A stretch of DNA of 64,000 nt from NCBI GenBank assembly GCA_028355575.1, contig JAOMSY010000003.1:1-64000 (forward strand), written 5' to 3'. Both the position numbers and the translations under genes were made by a program. This DNA is from Francisellaceae bacterium (GTDB lineage Bacteria; Pseudomonadota; Gammaproteobacteria; Francisellales; Francisellaceae). A model generated the notes under the pieces. That model was not told the DNA's origin. It did no database searches and saw only the letters and a list, made by a program, of their open reading frames with translations. Of the stretch, positions 25,869 through 35,126 are shown one piece after another (the first letter of the stretch is position 1; the number at the start of each line of letters is the position of its first letter).

Positions 25869-27152
25869 CTAGAATAAGACTATGGCTCTAACTGTTCCAG
25901 CCCAAGCAGGGTCAAGATCTTGTCCGGCTCCTGGTGTTGGTATATATGAAATAACAGGTTCAAGATAAATACTACCTATAACTTGTGCCTGGTAATACAG
26001 TTGGAACATTAGTTCGCTTGATCTGTTAAAGCTATTTTTATTTAACCATGATAAGGCAGTACCAAACCCAAATGAGTCACCTGGGCGATCTGGCACTAAG
26101 GCAAATGCAGTCAAACCAGCGCCAACATATTGGTTCATCGGTAATGCATCTGAGTCATTGTAGCCATATTGATAATAAATTGAAATTCCACTGTTATCTA
26201 CATTTGGTGATTTGTACCATAGTCTTTGAGAGCCAAATAGATAAAATCCAGTTGCACTATCATCATTTATTCCTGGTGGGCCGTTAATTTCACCATGTTG
26301 ATACCAGGCCCCAACGCCAATTCTGCCAGGCAATTCACTTTCGCCTAACAGCCAAGATGATCCTGTCTCTGCAATAGTAAAATACGTCCCATTAAATTGA
26401 GGCCCCATTTTAATACCTGTTTGAACGCCTTGCGCCACGCTACCGTCATAAATTCCATAAGATAAATACCACTCATCTATCGGTGCGAAGTTTATTGTAA
26501 CGCCATAAGCTGAATTATAGTACCCTGGCATGACACCAAGTGATGTTGTATTAATAAAAACTGGTGTGAATATAAGTCCGCTAACTGCAGGAATTGATTG
26601 TTTTTGCGTTCCATCTTGCACGGGACGGATAACGTTTCCAAAATCATCCGTGGGCACTGACTTACCAATTCTAAAAATTAAGGCATCGTTAAAAAAAGCT
26701 TGTCTAAACCAAAGTTGATAAAGTTGCGAACGATTAAGAGGTTCTGGTCCTGGAAGGCTATTATAGCCTTGAACTGAACCTGCTTGTTGATTAGTTTCCT
26801 GGCCGTCAAATTGTAAAAACTCGACACCAAACATTCCTCCTTCCCATCCGCCCATTTTTTTTGTATCAAGATCTAAGCTTAGTAATAATAAGCTATTAAA
26901 TGTCCATTTCTGTGCATCTGGAATGCCGCCTGAAATCAAATAGTTTGCATCACCCACCCAAGCACCACCGAAGCGTATACCGTAATCTTTTTTAATATCA
27001 AAGAATTCATTAATATAATTTTGCGCCGCACCTGTACCTGTATATATATTGACTGCTGCTGGGTTAGAACTGATATGATGTGATTTTTTAGCAAAAAGTG
27101 TTGCTTGGCACAAGAAATATATTAATAGCATAGATAAGAAAGACTTTAACAT
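25869..27152 (-). CDS. Carbohydrate-selective porin, OprB family
   Basis: Outer-membrane beta-barrel porin of 427 residues after a Sec signal peptide (MLKSFLSMLLIYFLCQATLFA). It has OprB-family traits: an N-terminal GIRFGGAWVGDANYLISGG, LYQLWFRQAFFNDALIFRIGK near 145, GVGAWYQHGE near 285 and a C-terminus ending in an aromatic (VLF), the Bam recognition end. I start at ATG 27152, with AGGGA about 8 nt upstream, because it begins the signal peptide; an opening at 27254 would prefix 34 polar residues. It would let sugars or related small solutes into the periplasm. It heads the accessory region containing exported phosphatases and an MFS carrier. Confidence 0.88.
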   Translation of the reverse strand: MLKSFLSMLLIYFLCQATLFAKKSHHISSNPAAVNIYTGTGAAQNYINEFFDIKKDYGIRFGGAWVGDANYLISGGIPDAQKWTFNSLLLLSLDLDTKKMGGWEGGMFGVEFLQFDGQETNQQAGSVQGYNSLPGPEPLNRSQLYQLWFRQAFFNDALIFRIGKSVPTDDFGNVIRPVQDGTQKQSIPAVSGLIFTPVFINTTSLGVMPGYYNSAYGVTINFAPIDEWYLSYGIYDGSVAQGVQTGIKMGPQFNGTYFTIAETGSSWLLGESELPGRIGVGAWYQHGEINGPPGINDDSATGFYLFGSQRLWYKSPNVDNSGISIYYQYGYNDSDALPMNQYVGAGLTAFALVPDRPGDSFGFGTALSWLNKNSFNRSSELMFQLYYQAQVIGSIYLEPVISYIPTPGAGQDLDPAWAGTVRAIVLF

Positions 27153-27276
27153 GTTTTCTGTCCCTATAGGTTGTTTTTTAGTATGGAGATGGTCGTGTTT
27201 AGATATTGAATTAATATATTCATGATTCTTATAATTGAGTCGCTTTATTATCAAGGATAGACATAAAATTCAAAAT

Positions 27277-27300
27277 TTCATTAATTTTAATATTAATGAA
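27277..27300. promoter_or_regulatory. Inverted repeat upstream of the porin gene
   Basis: TTCATTAA, 8-bp spacer, TTAATGAA: perfect 8-bp arms, 125 bp upstream of the porin ATG in the 462-bp divergent region. The arms contain the TTCA/TGAA half found again in two further palindromes nearer the phosphatase gene. Possible operator. I see no ORF in this gap above about 20 codons and no strong promoter. Confidence 0.3.
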
Positions 27301-27361
27301 ATAATTTTCACATATTTGGTTTGAGGCTAAAGTTGTCAGCGCTAGTGTGGTTAATTTCGGA

Positions 27362-27375
27362 TTGAAATTTTTCAA
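27362..27375. promoter_or_regulatory. Palindrome TTGAAA-TT-TTTCAA in the divergent region
   Basis: Six-base arms with a 2-bp centre. Shares the TGAAA/TTTCA half-sites with the palindrome at 27580-27596, but with different spacing. Located midway between the porin and exported phosphatase genes. Confidence 0.25.
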
Positions 27376-27579
27376 ATTTATTTAGGTTTTCACAGGTCAG
27401 AGTCATTATGCGTAAATCATTGTTGAGTTTGGATTGAATTTTATGATGATTTTATAAAGTAGTTGGTTTTTGTGACGCCAAATATCTTTTGTAGAAGCTA
27501 CAAATTCTAAGATAGAATAATTAGCGCTTTGCGTTGAAATTCATAGAAATACGAAAAAATATCTTCTACGCTTAATTAT

Positions 27580-27596
27580 ATGAAATAATTTTTCAT
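27580..27596. promoter_or_regulatory. Palindrome just upstream of the exported phosphatase gene
   Basis: ATGAAA-TAATT-TTTCAT, ending 18 bp before the ATG at 27615. Its position would let a bound repressor block transcription or translation initiation. AT-rich composition means chance cannot be excluded. Confidence 0.3.
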
Positions 27597-27614
27597 GATT
27601 AGGGAATAGGGGTC

Positions 27615-28340
27615 ATGATCAGAGAGGCAAGGTTAGCAGTCGGGTTAACGCTACTTATGAGTTACAGCGGATTTGCTGATTTAAACCTGAATCCTGAGAT
27701 CTGTTCAGGTATGAACAATTTCCCTCAAAAAGAAATTAGTAAATTATATGGTACTGATCGAGAAGCATTTTTGAAGTTGTTAGCCGAAACAGTAAAGAAG
27801 AATAATAATATTGGCAGCATGATTATTCCATTTAACAATGGCAAAAAAACGATTTATCGCTCATCTCTTTTGTATAACAGCCAGCAATGCTTAAAAGCAT
27901 TAACGAAAGATAAAAATGTTCAAACTTTGATTAATTTATATAACGGTGATTTTGTTAATCAAGAGCAAGCAACTTATGGGGAAGAAAATGAATTTGCTCA
28001 AGATGGGGGTTGGACTTATATTAAAATGTTAGATTTTAATGATCGATATAAAAATGAAGTAGAATTCGAACGACTGCAAAAACAAGTCACATCAATTGCA
28101 TATATGACTGCCTATGCTCAAGGTAATGTCTTACTGCATTGTTATGGTGGGATACATCGGACTGGTATTGTTTTCGGTGTCTTACAGAAGTGCATTCAAA
28201 AAGTGCCGATGGCCGAAGTCATTAACACATATAAAAAACATGCTGATTGGCATAGTAAAGAAGACCCAGGTGTTTATTATCAAATTAATGTTGATTTTAT
28301 AGAAAAATATGATTGTCACTTATTAGATTCATTGAGATAA
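27615..28340 (+). CDS. Exported CX5R (PFA-DSP/Siw14-like) phosphatase, copy 1
   Basis: A 241-residue protein with an N-terminal signal peptide (LAVGLTLLMSYSGFA) and the cysteine-phosphatase P-loop HCYGGIHRTG (C176, R182). A candidate general acid Asp is in MLDFND near residue 140. The YRSS segment near 81 and the HCxxGxHRTG form resemble plant-and-fungal atypical dual-specificity phosphatases of the Siw14 group, which act on inositol pyrophosphates or phosphotyrosine. It is clearly paralogous to the product of 29548-30276. ATG 27615 has AGGGG upstream. Its 3' end overlaps the convergent glycosidase gene by 25 bp. Substrate is unknown; export suggests a periplasmic or extracellular target. Confidence 0.8.
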   Translation: MIREARLAVGLTLLMSYSGFADLNLNPEICSGMNNFPQKEISKLYGTDREAFLKLLAETVKKNNNIGSMIIPFNNGKKTIYRSSLLYNSQQCLKALTKDKNVQTLINLYNGDFVNQEQATYGEENEFAQDGGWTYIKMLDFNDRYKNEVEFERLQKQVTSIAYMTAYAQGNVLLHCYGGIHRTGIVFGVLQKCIQKVPMAEVINTYKKHADWHSKEDPGVYYQINVDFIEKYDCHLLDSLR

Positions 28341-29566
28341 ATCCCTAAACCACTGAAAATTGGCCTTCCTTTTTTCCCTGAACCGCTGTCAGAAATAATT
28401 TTGCAATTACCTCCATTAGATTGGCAAAGGATAAGAGTTGCTGAGCCACCACGGTCAACTGTCATTGCAGACTCAATTTCAACGTTCAATGCTTTAGAGA
28501 AAACAGTTTTCAGCATATTTGCTGTTTCGAAAGGAAATGTACCAGACTTATTATCTTCGCCATCACTGGTTAATAATAAAAGGTGGTTTGACGAAGTCAG
28601 AGCAATGGCGCTGGTTGCGGCAAATTCAAAGAAAGGGTTTAGGCCAGACCAATCTATAGCATATTTTCTATCTTCAATAAGTAACGCACCGCCTCCAATG
28701 CCTTGTTTATAGCCTTTATATTGATTTTCCTGGACGCCAGGTAACATGCTTTTTATAACAGCCTTGCCTTTTGTGGGTATTAAAAGATTTGGTCGTTTAG
28801 GATTAAATACAGCACTCTTGCCAAATAGAGCGCAGTCATAGGCGATAATTTCACCATCTTTAATGATTAGGCTATTGCCTAGATATGTGGTATCAATTGG
28901 TTTGGTATAGTCTATGTTTGTACGACCAACCTGTTCCCACAGGCAGTTGTAGTGGTAATATTCATACGGACGCATAAAAAAACCACCATTAATGGCAGCA
29001 ATTATTTCTGAATTAGATGATGTCTTGTTAAAGCCGATAATAGATTGCAGCAAAGGTTTAATGCAGGCGTCATCACCCTCATTAATACAGGCTTGGTTAT
29101 TGTTAACATCTGCTGTAATAACAGGCTTAACAAAAATATTATCGTTATTTAGATCAATGTTAATGATGTTGGTCTTTATGTTATTAATGTTTTGTTTGGT
29201 AATATAGCCTTTGGGGATATCATCTGGCCATTTACCTGAGCATGTTATTGTTGAGAGTGTAATACCGTTTGCAATTTTTCTATTTATTGTTGGTTCACAA
29301 ACCCAACTATAATCTAACTTAGCAATGGTATTTAATGACTGATTAATTTCATTATAGATATATATATAAGGATCATTTTTAGTAAATGGTTTTATGTCAT
29401 TTATTTTGGGAACAAATTCAAGGTAATTTTTAGCGTAGCCTATATTGAGTGATTCTTTAGGCGCAATATAATTGGTGCTAATATCGTTATTATCTGGCTT
29501 ATGTTGACTGCAGCCACCTAATATAAAGCAACAAGAAATGGCAGGTATTAATTTAAATAATCGCAT
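28316..29566 (-). CDS. Lipoprotein with phosphodiester glycosidase (NAGPA/DUF2233) domain
   Basis: A 416-residue protein with a lipobox signal peptide (ISCCFILGGCS, lipidation at the last Cys, about residue 19). The domain from about 170 to 410 shows the NAGPA family marks SEIIAAINGGFFM near 185, a middle QGIGGGALLIEDR, and the terminal DRGGSATLIL, where most homologues have a DGGGS motif. The family includes the enzyme that removes GlcNAc from phosphodiester-linked sugars. Many cysteines suggest disulfides. It starts inside the 3' end of the upstream phosphatase gene (19-bp overlap), so the two are co-translated. Likely anchored in the outer membrane, because the residue after Cys is Ser rather than Asp. 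Confidence 0.78.
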   Translation of the reverse strand: MRLFKLIPAISCCFILGGCSQHKPDNNDISTNYIAPKESLNIGYAKNYLEFVPKINDIKPFTKNDPYIYIYNEINQSLNTIAKLDYSWVCEPTINRKIANGITLSTITCSGKWPDDIPKGYITKQNINNIKTNIINIDLNNDNIFVKPVITADVNNNQACINEGDDACIKPLLQSIIGFNKTSSNSEIIAAINGGFFMRPYEYYHYNCLWEQVGRTNIDYTKPIDTTYLGNSLIIKDGEIIAYDCALFGKSAVFNPKRPNLLIPTKGKAVIKSMLPGVQENQYKGYKQGIGGGALLIEDRKYAIDWSGLNPFFEFAATSAIALTSSNHLLLLTSDGEDNKSGTFPFETANMLKTVFSKALNVEIESAMTVDRGGSATLILCQSNGGNCKIISDSGSGKKGRPIFSGLGIYLNESNK

Positions 29567-30276
29567 GGAAAGGCCTTGATGGTATCAATATCTTCTTGAT
29601 AAAAGGTGCCGGTATTATCTTTAGATTTATATCCAACATGTTTTTTATATACATCGATAATTTTAGATTCTTTTTCTTTATTAATACACTTTTGTAACAC
29701 ACCATATATGAGTCCTGTCCGATGCATGCCACCTAAACAGTGTATGAGTACATTTTTTGGTGATGCTGCAATGTATTTTATAATATCAGTAATTTTATGG
29801 TTTCTAGCGCTAGTAATTTCAGCTTCGTGTCCAGTATCATCAAAGTCGAGGACATTTATATAAAACTCACCTCCATCTTTTGTAAATAGCGCTTTCTCTT
29901 GGTAAGGGATTTCTTTTTCATCTACATAGGGGCCGTTATATAAATAAATGACAGTTGCTACATTTTTATCCTGAGTTAATTCTTTTAGGCAAGTTGGATT
30001 ACCATTTAAAATAGATGATCGATAAACAACTTTTTTTCCAGACTGAAAGTTAAAAACTTCACCGCCGATATTATTATTTTCTTCAGTTATTTTTAAGTTA
30101 TAAGCCTTAAATTTTTCAAAATCGTGTTTATAGTAATACGCGATCTGCTTTTGAGGAAGCTCTTTAATTCCATTACAACTTTTGGGAAGGATTGGATTAG
30201 GAATTAGATTATCCGAAAAGGCGTACGCTGAGCAGAACATAGATGCTGCCCATAGAAATGATTTAAGTGTTTTCAT
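29548..30276 (-). CDS. Exported CX5R (PFA-DSP/Siw14-like) phosphatase, copy 2
   Basis: Paralogue of the product of 27615-28340, sharing PQK-I near 41, YRSSIL near 85, LTQDKNV and the P-loop HCLGGMHRTG (C180, R186); a candidate general acid lies in VLDFDD near 146. An N-terminal signal peptide (SFLWAASMFCSAYAFS) predicts export. It overlaps the start of the phosphodiester glycosidase gene by 19 bp, indicating a two-gene operon. Sequence divergence between the copies is substantial outside the motifs, so the duplication is not recent or the enzymes have specialised. Confidence 0.8.
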   Translation of the reverse strand: MKTLKSFLWAASMFCSAYAFSDNLIPNPILPKSCNGIKELPQKQIAYYYKHDFEKFKAYNLKITEENNNIGGEVFNFQSGKKVVYRSSILNGNPTCLKELTQDKNVATVIYLYNGPYVDEKEIPYQEKALFTKDGGEFYINVLDFDDTGHEAEITSARNHKITDIIKYIAASPKNVLIHCLGGMHRTGLIYGVLQKCINKEKESKIIDVYKKHVGYKSKDNTGTFYQEDIDTIKAFPCDYLN

Positions 30277-30282
30277 TATTTG

Positions 30283-30319
30283 AGCTTAATTTAATACCAA
30301 CCTAAATTAAATTGTAGCT
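30283..30319. repeat. Stem-loop between MFS and phosphatase genes
   Basis: AGCT-T-AATTTAAT, 10-nt loop, ATTAAATT-GT-AGCT: an extended AT-rich hairpin with a small bulge in the 73-bp gap between two minus-strand genes. It may weakly separate the MFS gene from the phosphatase-glycosidase operon. No T-tract accompanies it. Confidence 0.3.
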
Positions 30320-30349
30320 AATCTATGAGATATATTCCTATTATCTAAC

Positions 30350-31618
30350 CTAATCTAGATGCTTTTTATAGTAAGCGGTAATGCCAAGTGCAATCACCAT
30401 TAAGCCTGTCATGACACACATTGCAAAACTTTTTCCTAGATTATCTGATAAAAACGGTAGTGCTGCTGTTCCTATTGCCGCACCAAGTTTCGCCATGCTT
30501 GATGAAAACCCTTGTGCAGAACCTCGTATCTCTGAAGGAAATATCTCTGCTGCAATAATATAAGTTGTTGGAAATGGCCCAGCATTCGCAGAGGTGTTAT
30601 AAAGTATAAAGCCAGCAAAAATAAAACCGATTGCTAATGTCCCGGTATTGAATGTTGATAAAGTAAGAAGAATCATTGCAACCACGACACCAACAAATCC
30701 GATTTGTTGGGTTTTAAAGCGGCCAAATTTATCAATGATAAAAAATGATATTACAATGCCAACTAAATTAAAAATATCACTAAATGCCGTACTTTTAGCT
30801 GCCATCATACTTTCATAAATCAATGTTTGGTGGTGCGTTTGTTCAAAGACTTGCATAAAGATGACTGGCATAAAGAAACCAAGGCTATATGCTGAGAAAT
30901 CTAATAAGAACCAGGGTGTGGCTGCAAAGAATAGCTTGCCTCGATATTTCTTGCTAAATAGTTCCTGGTATTGATGAATAAAAGTCACTTTTTTTATTTT
31001 TGATTTAGCTTGGTGGTATACGTTATGTAGCCATAATTGGCTTTCTGGCAAAGTAAACCGAAGAATAAAAACAATGATGGTAGGAATACAACTGCTAAAT
31101 AGTAGCCAGTGCCAAGTATAGTTATGAGGCATTTCTTTCAATAAAAAGTAACCCAATAGAGCACTGATTAATGCCCCCATTGATATAAAGGCGAAGGCAC
31201 ATAACATGAACCTTCCTTTTGTTTTTTCTGGTAACATTTCTGACATGTACGTTGCACTGGCAGGGTAATCTGCGCCAATACAAATCCCTGTTAAAAATCT
31301 AAGCACGACCAAAGTGGCAACATTTGGGGCAAAAGCAGTTAGAAATGTAAAAATGGAAAGTAATCCCATATTCAGTATCATGATTTTTTTTCGACCAAAC
31401 TTATCCAGAAAATAGCCAAAACTAAAAGCGCCAATAATAGCGCCTATTGGTGCAACGGCACCAATCAAGCCAGCTGAAGTTGCCTGTAGGTTCCAATCGT
31501 TCATAATGATTGGCATGGCGATCGACATCATAAATAAATCATATCCATCTACAAATAAGCCCATGGCTGATAAAATCACAATCTGAGCTATTCTGGCGTT
31601 AGAAATATTTAAAGTCAT
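30350..31618 (-). CDS. MFS transporter, metabolite:H+ symporter type
   Basis: A 422-residue carrier with 12 predicted helices. The loop 2-3 signature is GYFLDKFGRKK near residue 68, with a second-half counterpart IIDKFGRFKTQ near 270. GICIGADYPASATYMSEMLPEKTKGR near 110 and AAEIFPSEIRGSAQGFSSS near 355 fit the sugar/organic-anion porter branch (phosphate, inositol, aromatic acid symporters). It lies upstream of the phosphatase-glycosidase pair and near a sugar-selective porin, so it may import a sugar or polyol released outside. That link is inference. Confidence 0.85.
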   Translation of the reverse strand: MTLNISNARIAQIVILSAMGLFVDGYDLFMMSIAMPIIMNDWNLQATSAGLIGAVAPIGAIIGAFSFGYFLDKFGRKKIMILNMGLLSIFTFLTAFAPNVATLVVLRFLTGICIGADYPASATYMSEMLPEKTKGRFMLCAFAFISMGALISALLGYFLLKEMPHNYTWHWLLFSSCIPTIIVFILRFTLPESQLWLHNVYHQAKSKIKKVTFIHQYQELFSKKYRGKLFFAATPWFLLDFSAYSLGFFMPVIFMQVFEQTHHQTLIYESMMAAKSTAFSDIFNLVGIVISFFIIDKFGRFKTQQIGFVGVVVAMILLTLSTFNTGTLAIGFIFAGFILYNTSANAGPFPTTYIIAAEIFPSEIRGSAQGFSSSMAKLGAAIGTAALPFLSDNLGKSFAMCVMTGLMVIALGITAYYKKHLD

Positions 31619-31709
31619 ATTTTGTTAGTTACGAACATATTGGTTTTAAGTATAGCGAATATATTAAAATATTAAGCTGTCATCTCATTCTGGCTAATTA
31701 ATATCTGTC

Positions 31710-31715
31710 TATAAT
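31710..31715 (+). promoter_or_regulatory. -10 box upstream of murJ
   Basis: Perfect TATAAT 20 bp before the murJ start; the -35 region (ATTCTG at 17 bp) is poor. Transcription would begin about 31722, leaving a very short leader, consistent with a non-ATG start near 31736 or 31748. Confidence 0.35.
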
Positions 31716-31735
31716 CAAAGGTATTCATCGGTTAC

Positions 31736-33301
31736 TTGATTCTAATTTTGGGAAAGCGTTTATTTAAATCTACAATTGTAATGGGTAGCTTGACGCTTTT
31801 GTCCAGAATATCAGGTTTTATCCGTGACATTATTTTTGCTAGTACCTTTGGTGCCTCATCTAGCATGGAAGCATTTTTAGTCGCCTTTAAGATTCCAAAT
31901 TTCATGAGGCGTTTATTTGCTGAAGGTTCATTCACTCAGGCATTTGTACCAACATTATCAGAATACAAAGAAAAATATTCTCATGCAGAAACCGTTGAGT
32001 TTATCCGAAATGTTGTTGGAACCTTGGGCTGTATACTGCTCGTGTTAACTGCTTTTGGGTTTATGTTTTCAGGTGCATGGATATATGTATTTGCACCAGG
32101 GTTTCATGATGATGCAGCGAAATTTATTTTATCAGAGAGCTTATTAAAAATAACCTTTCCGTATATATTTTTTATTTCATTAACAGCTTTGGCTGGGAGT
32201 GTCATGAATTGTTTTGAACGCTTTGCCGTTCCAGCATTTACACCAGTTATCTTAAACTTATGCATGATTACATTTTCCATGTTTTCTGATCAATTTGAAA
32301 TGCCGATCTATGCGATTGCTTGGGGTGTTTTTTTTGCTGGGTTAGCTCAGCTGCTATTTCAAATCCCTTTCCTAATTAAGTTGAATGTTCTAGCGTGGCC
32401 AAAATGGGGGTGGAATCATTTAGGCGTGAGTAAACTAATAAAACTCATGGTTCCAGCATTATTTGGGGCATCAGTTGCGCAAATTAGTTTGTTGCTAGAT
32501 ACCGTTTTTGCTTCATTTTTACCAACAGGAAGTATCTCTTGGCTTTATTATGCAGATCGATTAAATCAATTCCCTTTAGGAATTTTAGGCGTAGCGCTTG
32601 CAACGGTTGTATTACCGGCATTGTCTCGGTCACATGCTTCAGAAGATCATAAAGCCTATAACTATGCGCTAAACTGGGCATTAAAAATGGTCATGTTATT
32701 TGCCTTACCTGCAGCTGTTGCTATTTTTGTTCTATCAGGACCTTTAATTGTTACTTTATTTCATCATGGAATGTTTAATGTGAATGATGTATACGAATCT
32801 CAGAAAGCCCTATTCGCGTTTTCAGTCGGTCTTTTTTCATTTGTGTTGGTTAAAGTATTAGTTTCAGCATTTTATGCTAAACAAAACATGAAAACACCGG
32901 TTAAAATTGGGATTATAGCTTTGGTGTCAAATATGGTGTTAAACGCAATATTGGTCATCTCAATGATGCCCTATGGTTTGGGTCATATGGGCTTAGCAAT
33001 TGCAACGTCATTATCTTCATTTATTAATACAGGCTTGCTTTTTATTATTCTAATGAAAAACAGAATGTTTACTTTTGAGCATGGATGGTTATCGTTTGCA
33101 CTAAAGATTATCTTCGCTTGTGTAGGGATGGTGCTTGTATTGTTTTTTTTAAGTGGAAATATTGACTCGTGGTTTATGCTCAAAACAAGCGACCTCGTCA
33201 TTAAACTAAGTTATGTCATAATTTCTGGAATAGCAGCATATTTTGCGATGTTATTTATTTTAGGAATTAGAAAGAGCGATATCTTATCAAAAAATCATTA
33301 A
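31736..33301 (+). CDS. murJ: Lipid II flippase
   Basis: Flips lipid-linked peptidoglycan precursor across the inner membrane. The 521-residue protein has about 14 helices. MurJ signatures include [20 protein letters not shown] near 25, [21 protein letters not shown] near 58 and [24 protein letters not shown] near 265. No ATG fits: TTG 31736 or TTG 31748 begin at the family N-terminus, with no good ribosome site. Its last 4 bp overlap the convergent rpiA. Confidence 0.94.
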   Translation: MILILGKRLFKSTIVMGSLTLLSRISGFIRDIIFASTFGASSSMEAFLVAFKIPNFMRRLFAEGSFTQAFVPTLSEYKEKYSHAETVEFIRNVVGTLGCILLVLTAFGFMFSGAWIYVFAPGFHDDAAKFILSESLLKITFPYIFFISLTALAGSVMNCFERFAVPAFTPVILNLCMITFSMFSDQFEMPIYAIAWGVFFAGLAQLLFQIPFLIKLNVLAWPKWGWNHLGVSKLIKLMVPALFGASVAQISLLLDTVFASFLPTGSISWLYYADRLNQFPLGILGVALATVVLPALSRSHASEDHKAYNYALNWALKMVMLFALPAAVAIFVLSGPLIVTLFHHGMFNVNDVYESQKALFAFSVGLFSFVLVKVLVSAFYAKQNMKTPVKIGIIALVSNMVLNAILVISMMPYGLGHMGLAIATSLSSFINTGLLFIILMKNRMFTFEHGWLSFALKIIFACVGMVLVLFFLSGNIDSWFMLKTSDLVIKLSYVIISGIAAYFAMLFILGIRKSDILSKNH

Positions 33302-33954
33302 TAAGTTTTAAGTCCGGAGGATGAAGCAACAAGTAATTTATCCGCTGGCCTTTGTGCAAAAATACCATTAGTAACGACACCAGTGATATTATTTAGTTGG
33401 GCTTCCAGTTTGATGGCTTCCATGATTTTTAGGTTGTGGATATCTAAAATTATATTTCCGTTGTCAGTGATGAAATCTTCTCGATAAACAGGTTGGCCGC
33501 CAAGTTTAACAATTTCACGTGCCACAAAACCTCTGGCCATGGGGATTACTTCAACCGGCAATGGGAAGGTGCCCAATATATCAACTTGTTTTGATTCATC
33601 CATAATGCAGATAAATTCTTTAGAGTTTGCAGCTAATATTTTTTCACGGGTTAAAGCGCCGCCGCCACCTTTTATTAGTTGTTTTTGCGCATTTGCTTCG
33701 TCTGCACCGTCTATGTATAAATCTATACTGCCGACATAATTCAAATCAACCGGGTATATACCAATATTTTTAAGACGCTTTGTTGAATCTTCGGAGCTTG
33801 ATACGACATTTTCAAGCTGATTTTTTAATGGAGTTAGTGCCTCAATCAGATAATTAACTGTGGACCCAGTTCCTATACCTAAAATCATATCGCTCTTAAT
33901 ATATTTAATTGCTGCTTCTGCGACTTGTTTCTTAAGTGCGTCTTGTTGCTTCAT
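33298..33954 (-). CDS. rpiA: Ribose-5-phosphate isomerase A
   Basis: Interconverts ribose-5-phosphate and ribulose-5-phosphate in the pentose phosphate pathway. The 218-residue protein carries [15 protein letters not shown] near 27, [27 protein letters not shown] (catalytic Asp/Glu/Lys) near 80-108 and [12 protein letters not shown] near the end. Length equals E. coli RpiA (219). Alone on its strand, divergent from the response regulator. Confidence 0.95.
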   Translation of the reverse strand: MKQQDALKKQVAEAAIKYIKSDMILGIGTGSTVNYLIEALTPLKNQLENVVSSSEDSTKRLKNIGIYPVDLNYVGSIDLYIDGADEANAQKQLIKGGGGALTREKILAANSKEFICIMDESKQVDILGTFPLPVEVIPMARGFVAREIVKLGGQPVYREDFITDNGNIILDIHNLKIMEAIKLEAQLNNITGVVTNGIFAQRPADKLLVASSSGLKTY

Positions 33955-34083
33955 GATTTTCCTTTTGACTATGAAAGATAATATTGTATTTGATAAAATA
34001 ACTATTTTAAATCTAATGCGCTTATTCTCGTCGTATAAAAAATTATGGTATGTTATCTAAAAGTCTTTTCAGATAGTAAGTAT

Positions 34084-34749
34084 ATGCGTGTTTTAGTTGT
34101 TGAAGATGAAATTTTGTTAGGCGAAGGAATATGTGCTGGTTTGAAGCAAAATGGGTATACCGTTGATTGGGCGCAAGATGGTAATTCTGCTGAATCAGCC
34201 ATAATGTTAGAAAATTTTGATGCTGTCATTCTTGATATTGGCTTGCCAGGAAAGGATGGTATTTCTGTATTGTCTAGTGTTCGAAAAAAAGGATGTTCTG
34301 TACCAGTTCTAATTTTAACAGCGCGTGATGCTGTTGATGATCGTGTTTCTGGTCTAGACGCTGGTGCTGATGACTATTTGACTAAACCGTTTGAGCTTCA
34401 GGAGCTATCAGCTAGGCTAAGAGCGTTAGTTAGACGATCGTCTGGGCGCTCATCACCTAAAATTGTTCACGGAGATATCGAAGTTGACCCTGCGGCACAT
34501 ACCGTGACATTAGAGGGAAATGATGTCGAAATATCTAGAAGGGAGTTTGCTATACTTTCATACTTATTAGAAAATGAAGGTAAGGTTGCATCTCGTAATC
34601 AATTAGTTGAAGCATTATATGGTTGGGATGATGATGTCGATTCAAATGCATTAGAGGTACATATTCATCATTTACGCAAGAAGTTTGGCAATAAATTTAT
34701 TCGTACTATTCGTGGTGTGGGTTATATGGTTCAGAAACAATCTGCCTGA
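34084..34749 (+). CDS. OmpR/PhoB-family response regulator (QseB/PmrA-like), orphan
   Basis: A 221-residue transcription factor. The receiver domain has acidic EDE (7-9), phospho-acceptor D51 in AVILDIGLPGKDG, Thr in LILTARDA and Lys in YLTKPFELQEL. The winged-helix domain has ISRREFAILSYLLENEGKV and VHIHHLRKKFGNKFIRTIRGVGYM. It is closest to QseB/PmrA-type regulators. The start is ATG 34084 at the receiver; an opening at 34045 adds a non-conserved tail. No histidine kinase is adjacent or elsewhere in the window, so it is an orphan here. Confidence 0.88.
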   Translation: MRVLVVEDEILLGEGICAGLKQNGYTVDWAQDGNSAESAIMLENFDAVILDIGLPGKDGISVLSSVRKKGCSVPVLILTARDAVDDRVSGLDAGADDYLTKPFELQELSARLRALVRRSSGRSSPKIVHGDIEVDPAAHTVTLEGNDVEISRREFAILSYLLENEGKVASRNQLVEALYGWDDDVDSNALEVHIHHLRKKFGNKFIRTIRGVGYMVQKQSA

Positions 34750-34836
34750 GGATTATTTCATCATATAGATAATTGATTTAAATAATATTGAATTCATGGT
34801 AAAATTTTTCATCTTTCATATATAAAGGAGTTTATT

Positions 34837-35100
34837 TTGGCTCGAGTAACCGTAGAAGATTGTTTAGAACATGTTGATAATCGTTTTCAATTAGTTGTCA
34901 CAGCATCGAAGCGCGCAAGAAAAATTGCTGACAGTGGTGTAGAACCTGAAGTTGAATGGGACAATGATAAACCAACAGTTGTAGCATTACGTGAAATTGC
35001 AGGAGGTTTTCTTGACCGTAATGGTGAGGTTAAAACCCTTTCTGCAGAAGATCTAATTTTAAAAGATGCTTTTGAAGAAGATACTGAAGAAGAAAAATAG
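34837..35100 (+). CDS. rpoZ: RNA polymerase omega subunit
   Basis: The 87-residue protein starts [21 protein letters not shown], the family signature, followed by RARKIADSG and [13 protein letters not shown]. The start codon is TTG at 34837 with AAGGAG 7 nt upstream; no ATG exists at the conserved N-terminus. The C-terminus is acidic. Stands alone, without spoT/gmk neighbours. Confidence 0.93.
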   Translation: MARVTVEDCLEHVDNRFQLVVTASKRARKIADSGVEPEVEWDNDKPTVVALREIAGGFLDRNGEVKTLSAEDLILKDAFEEDTEEEK

Positions 35101-35126
35101 GCTTGTTAAGAATATAACCTGATATT

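Noticed and set aside
27153..27254. 34-residue extension of the porin before its signal peptide
   Set aside because: Polar extension would hide the signal peptide; ATG 27152 has its own ribosome site.
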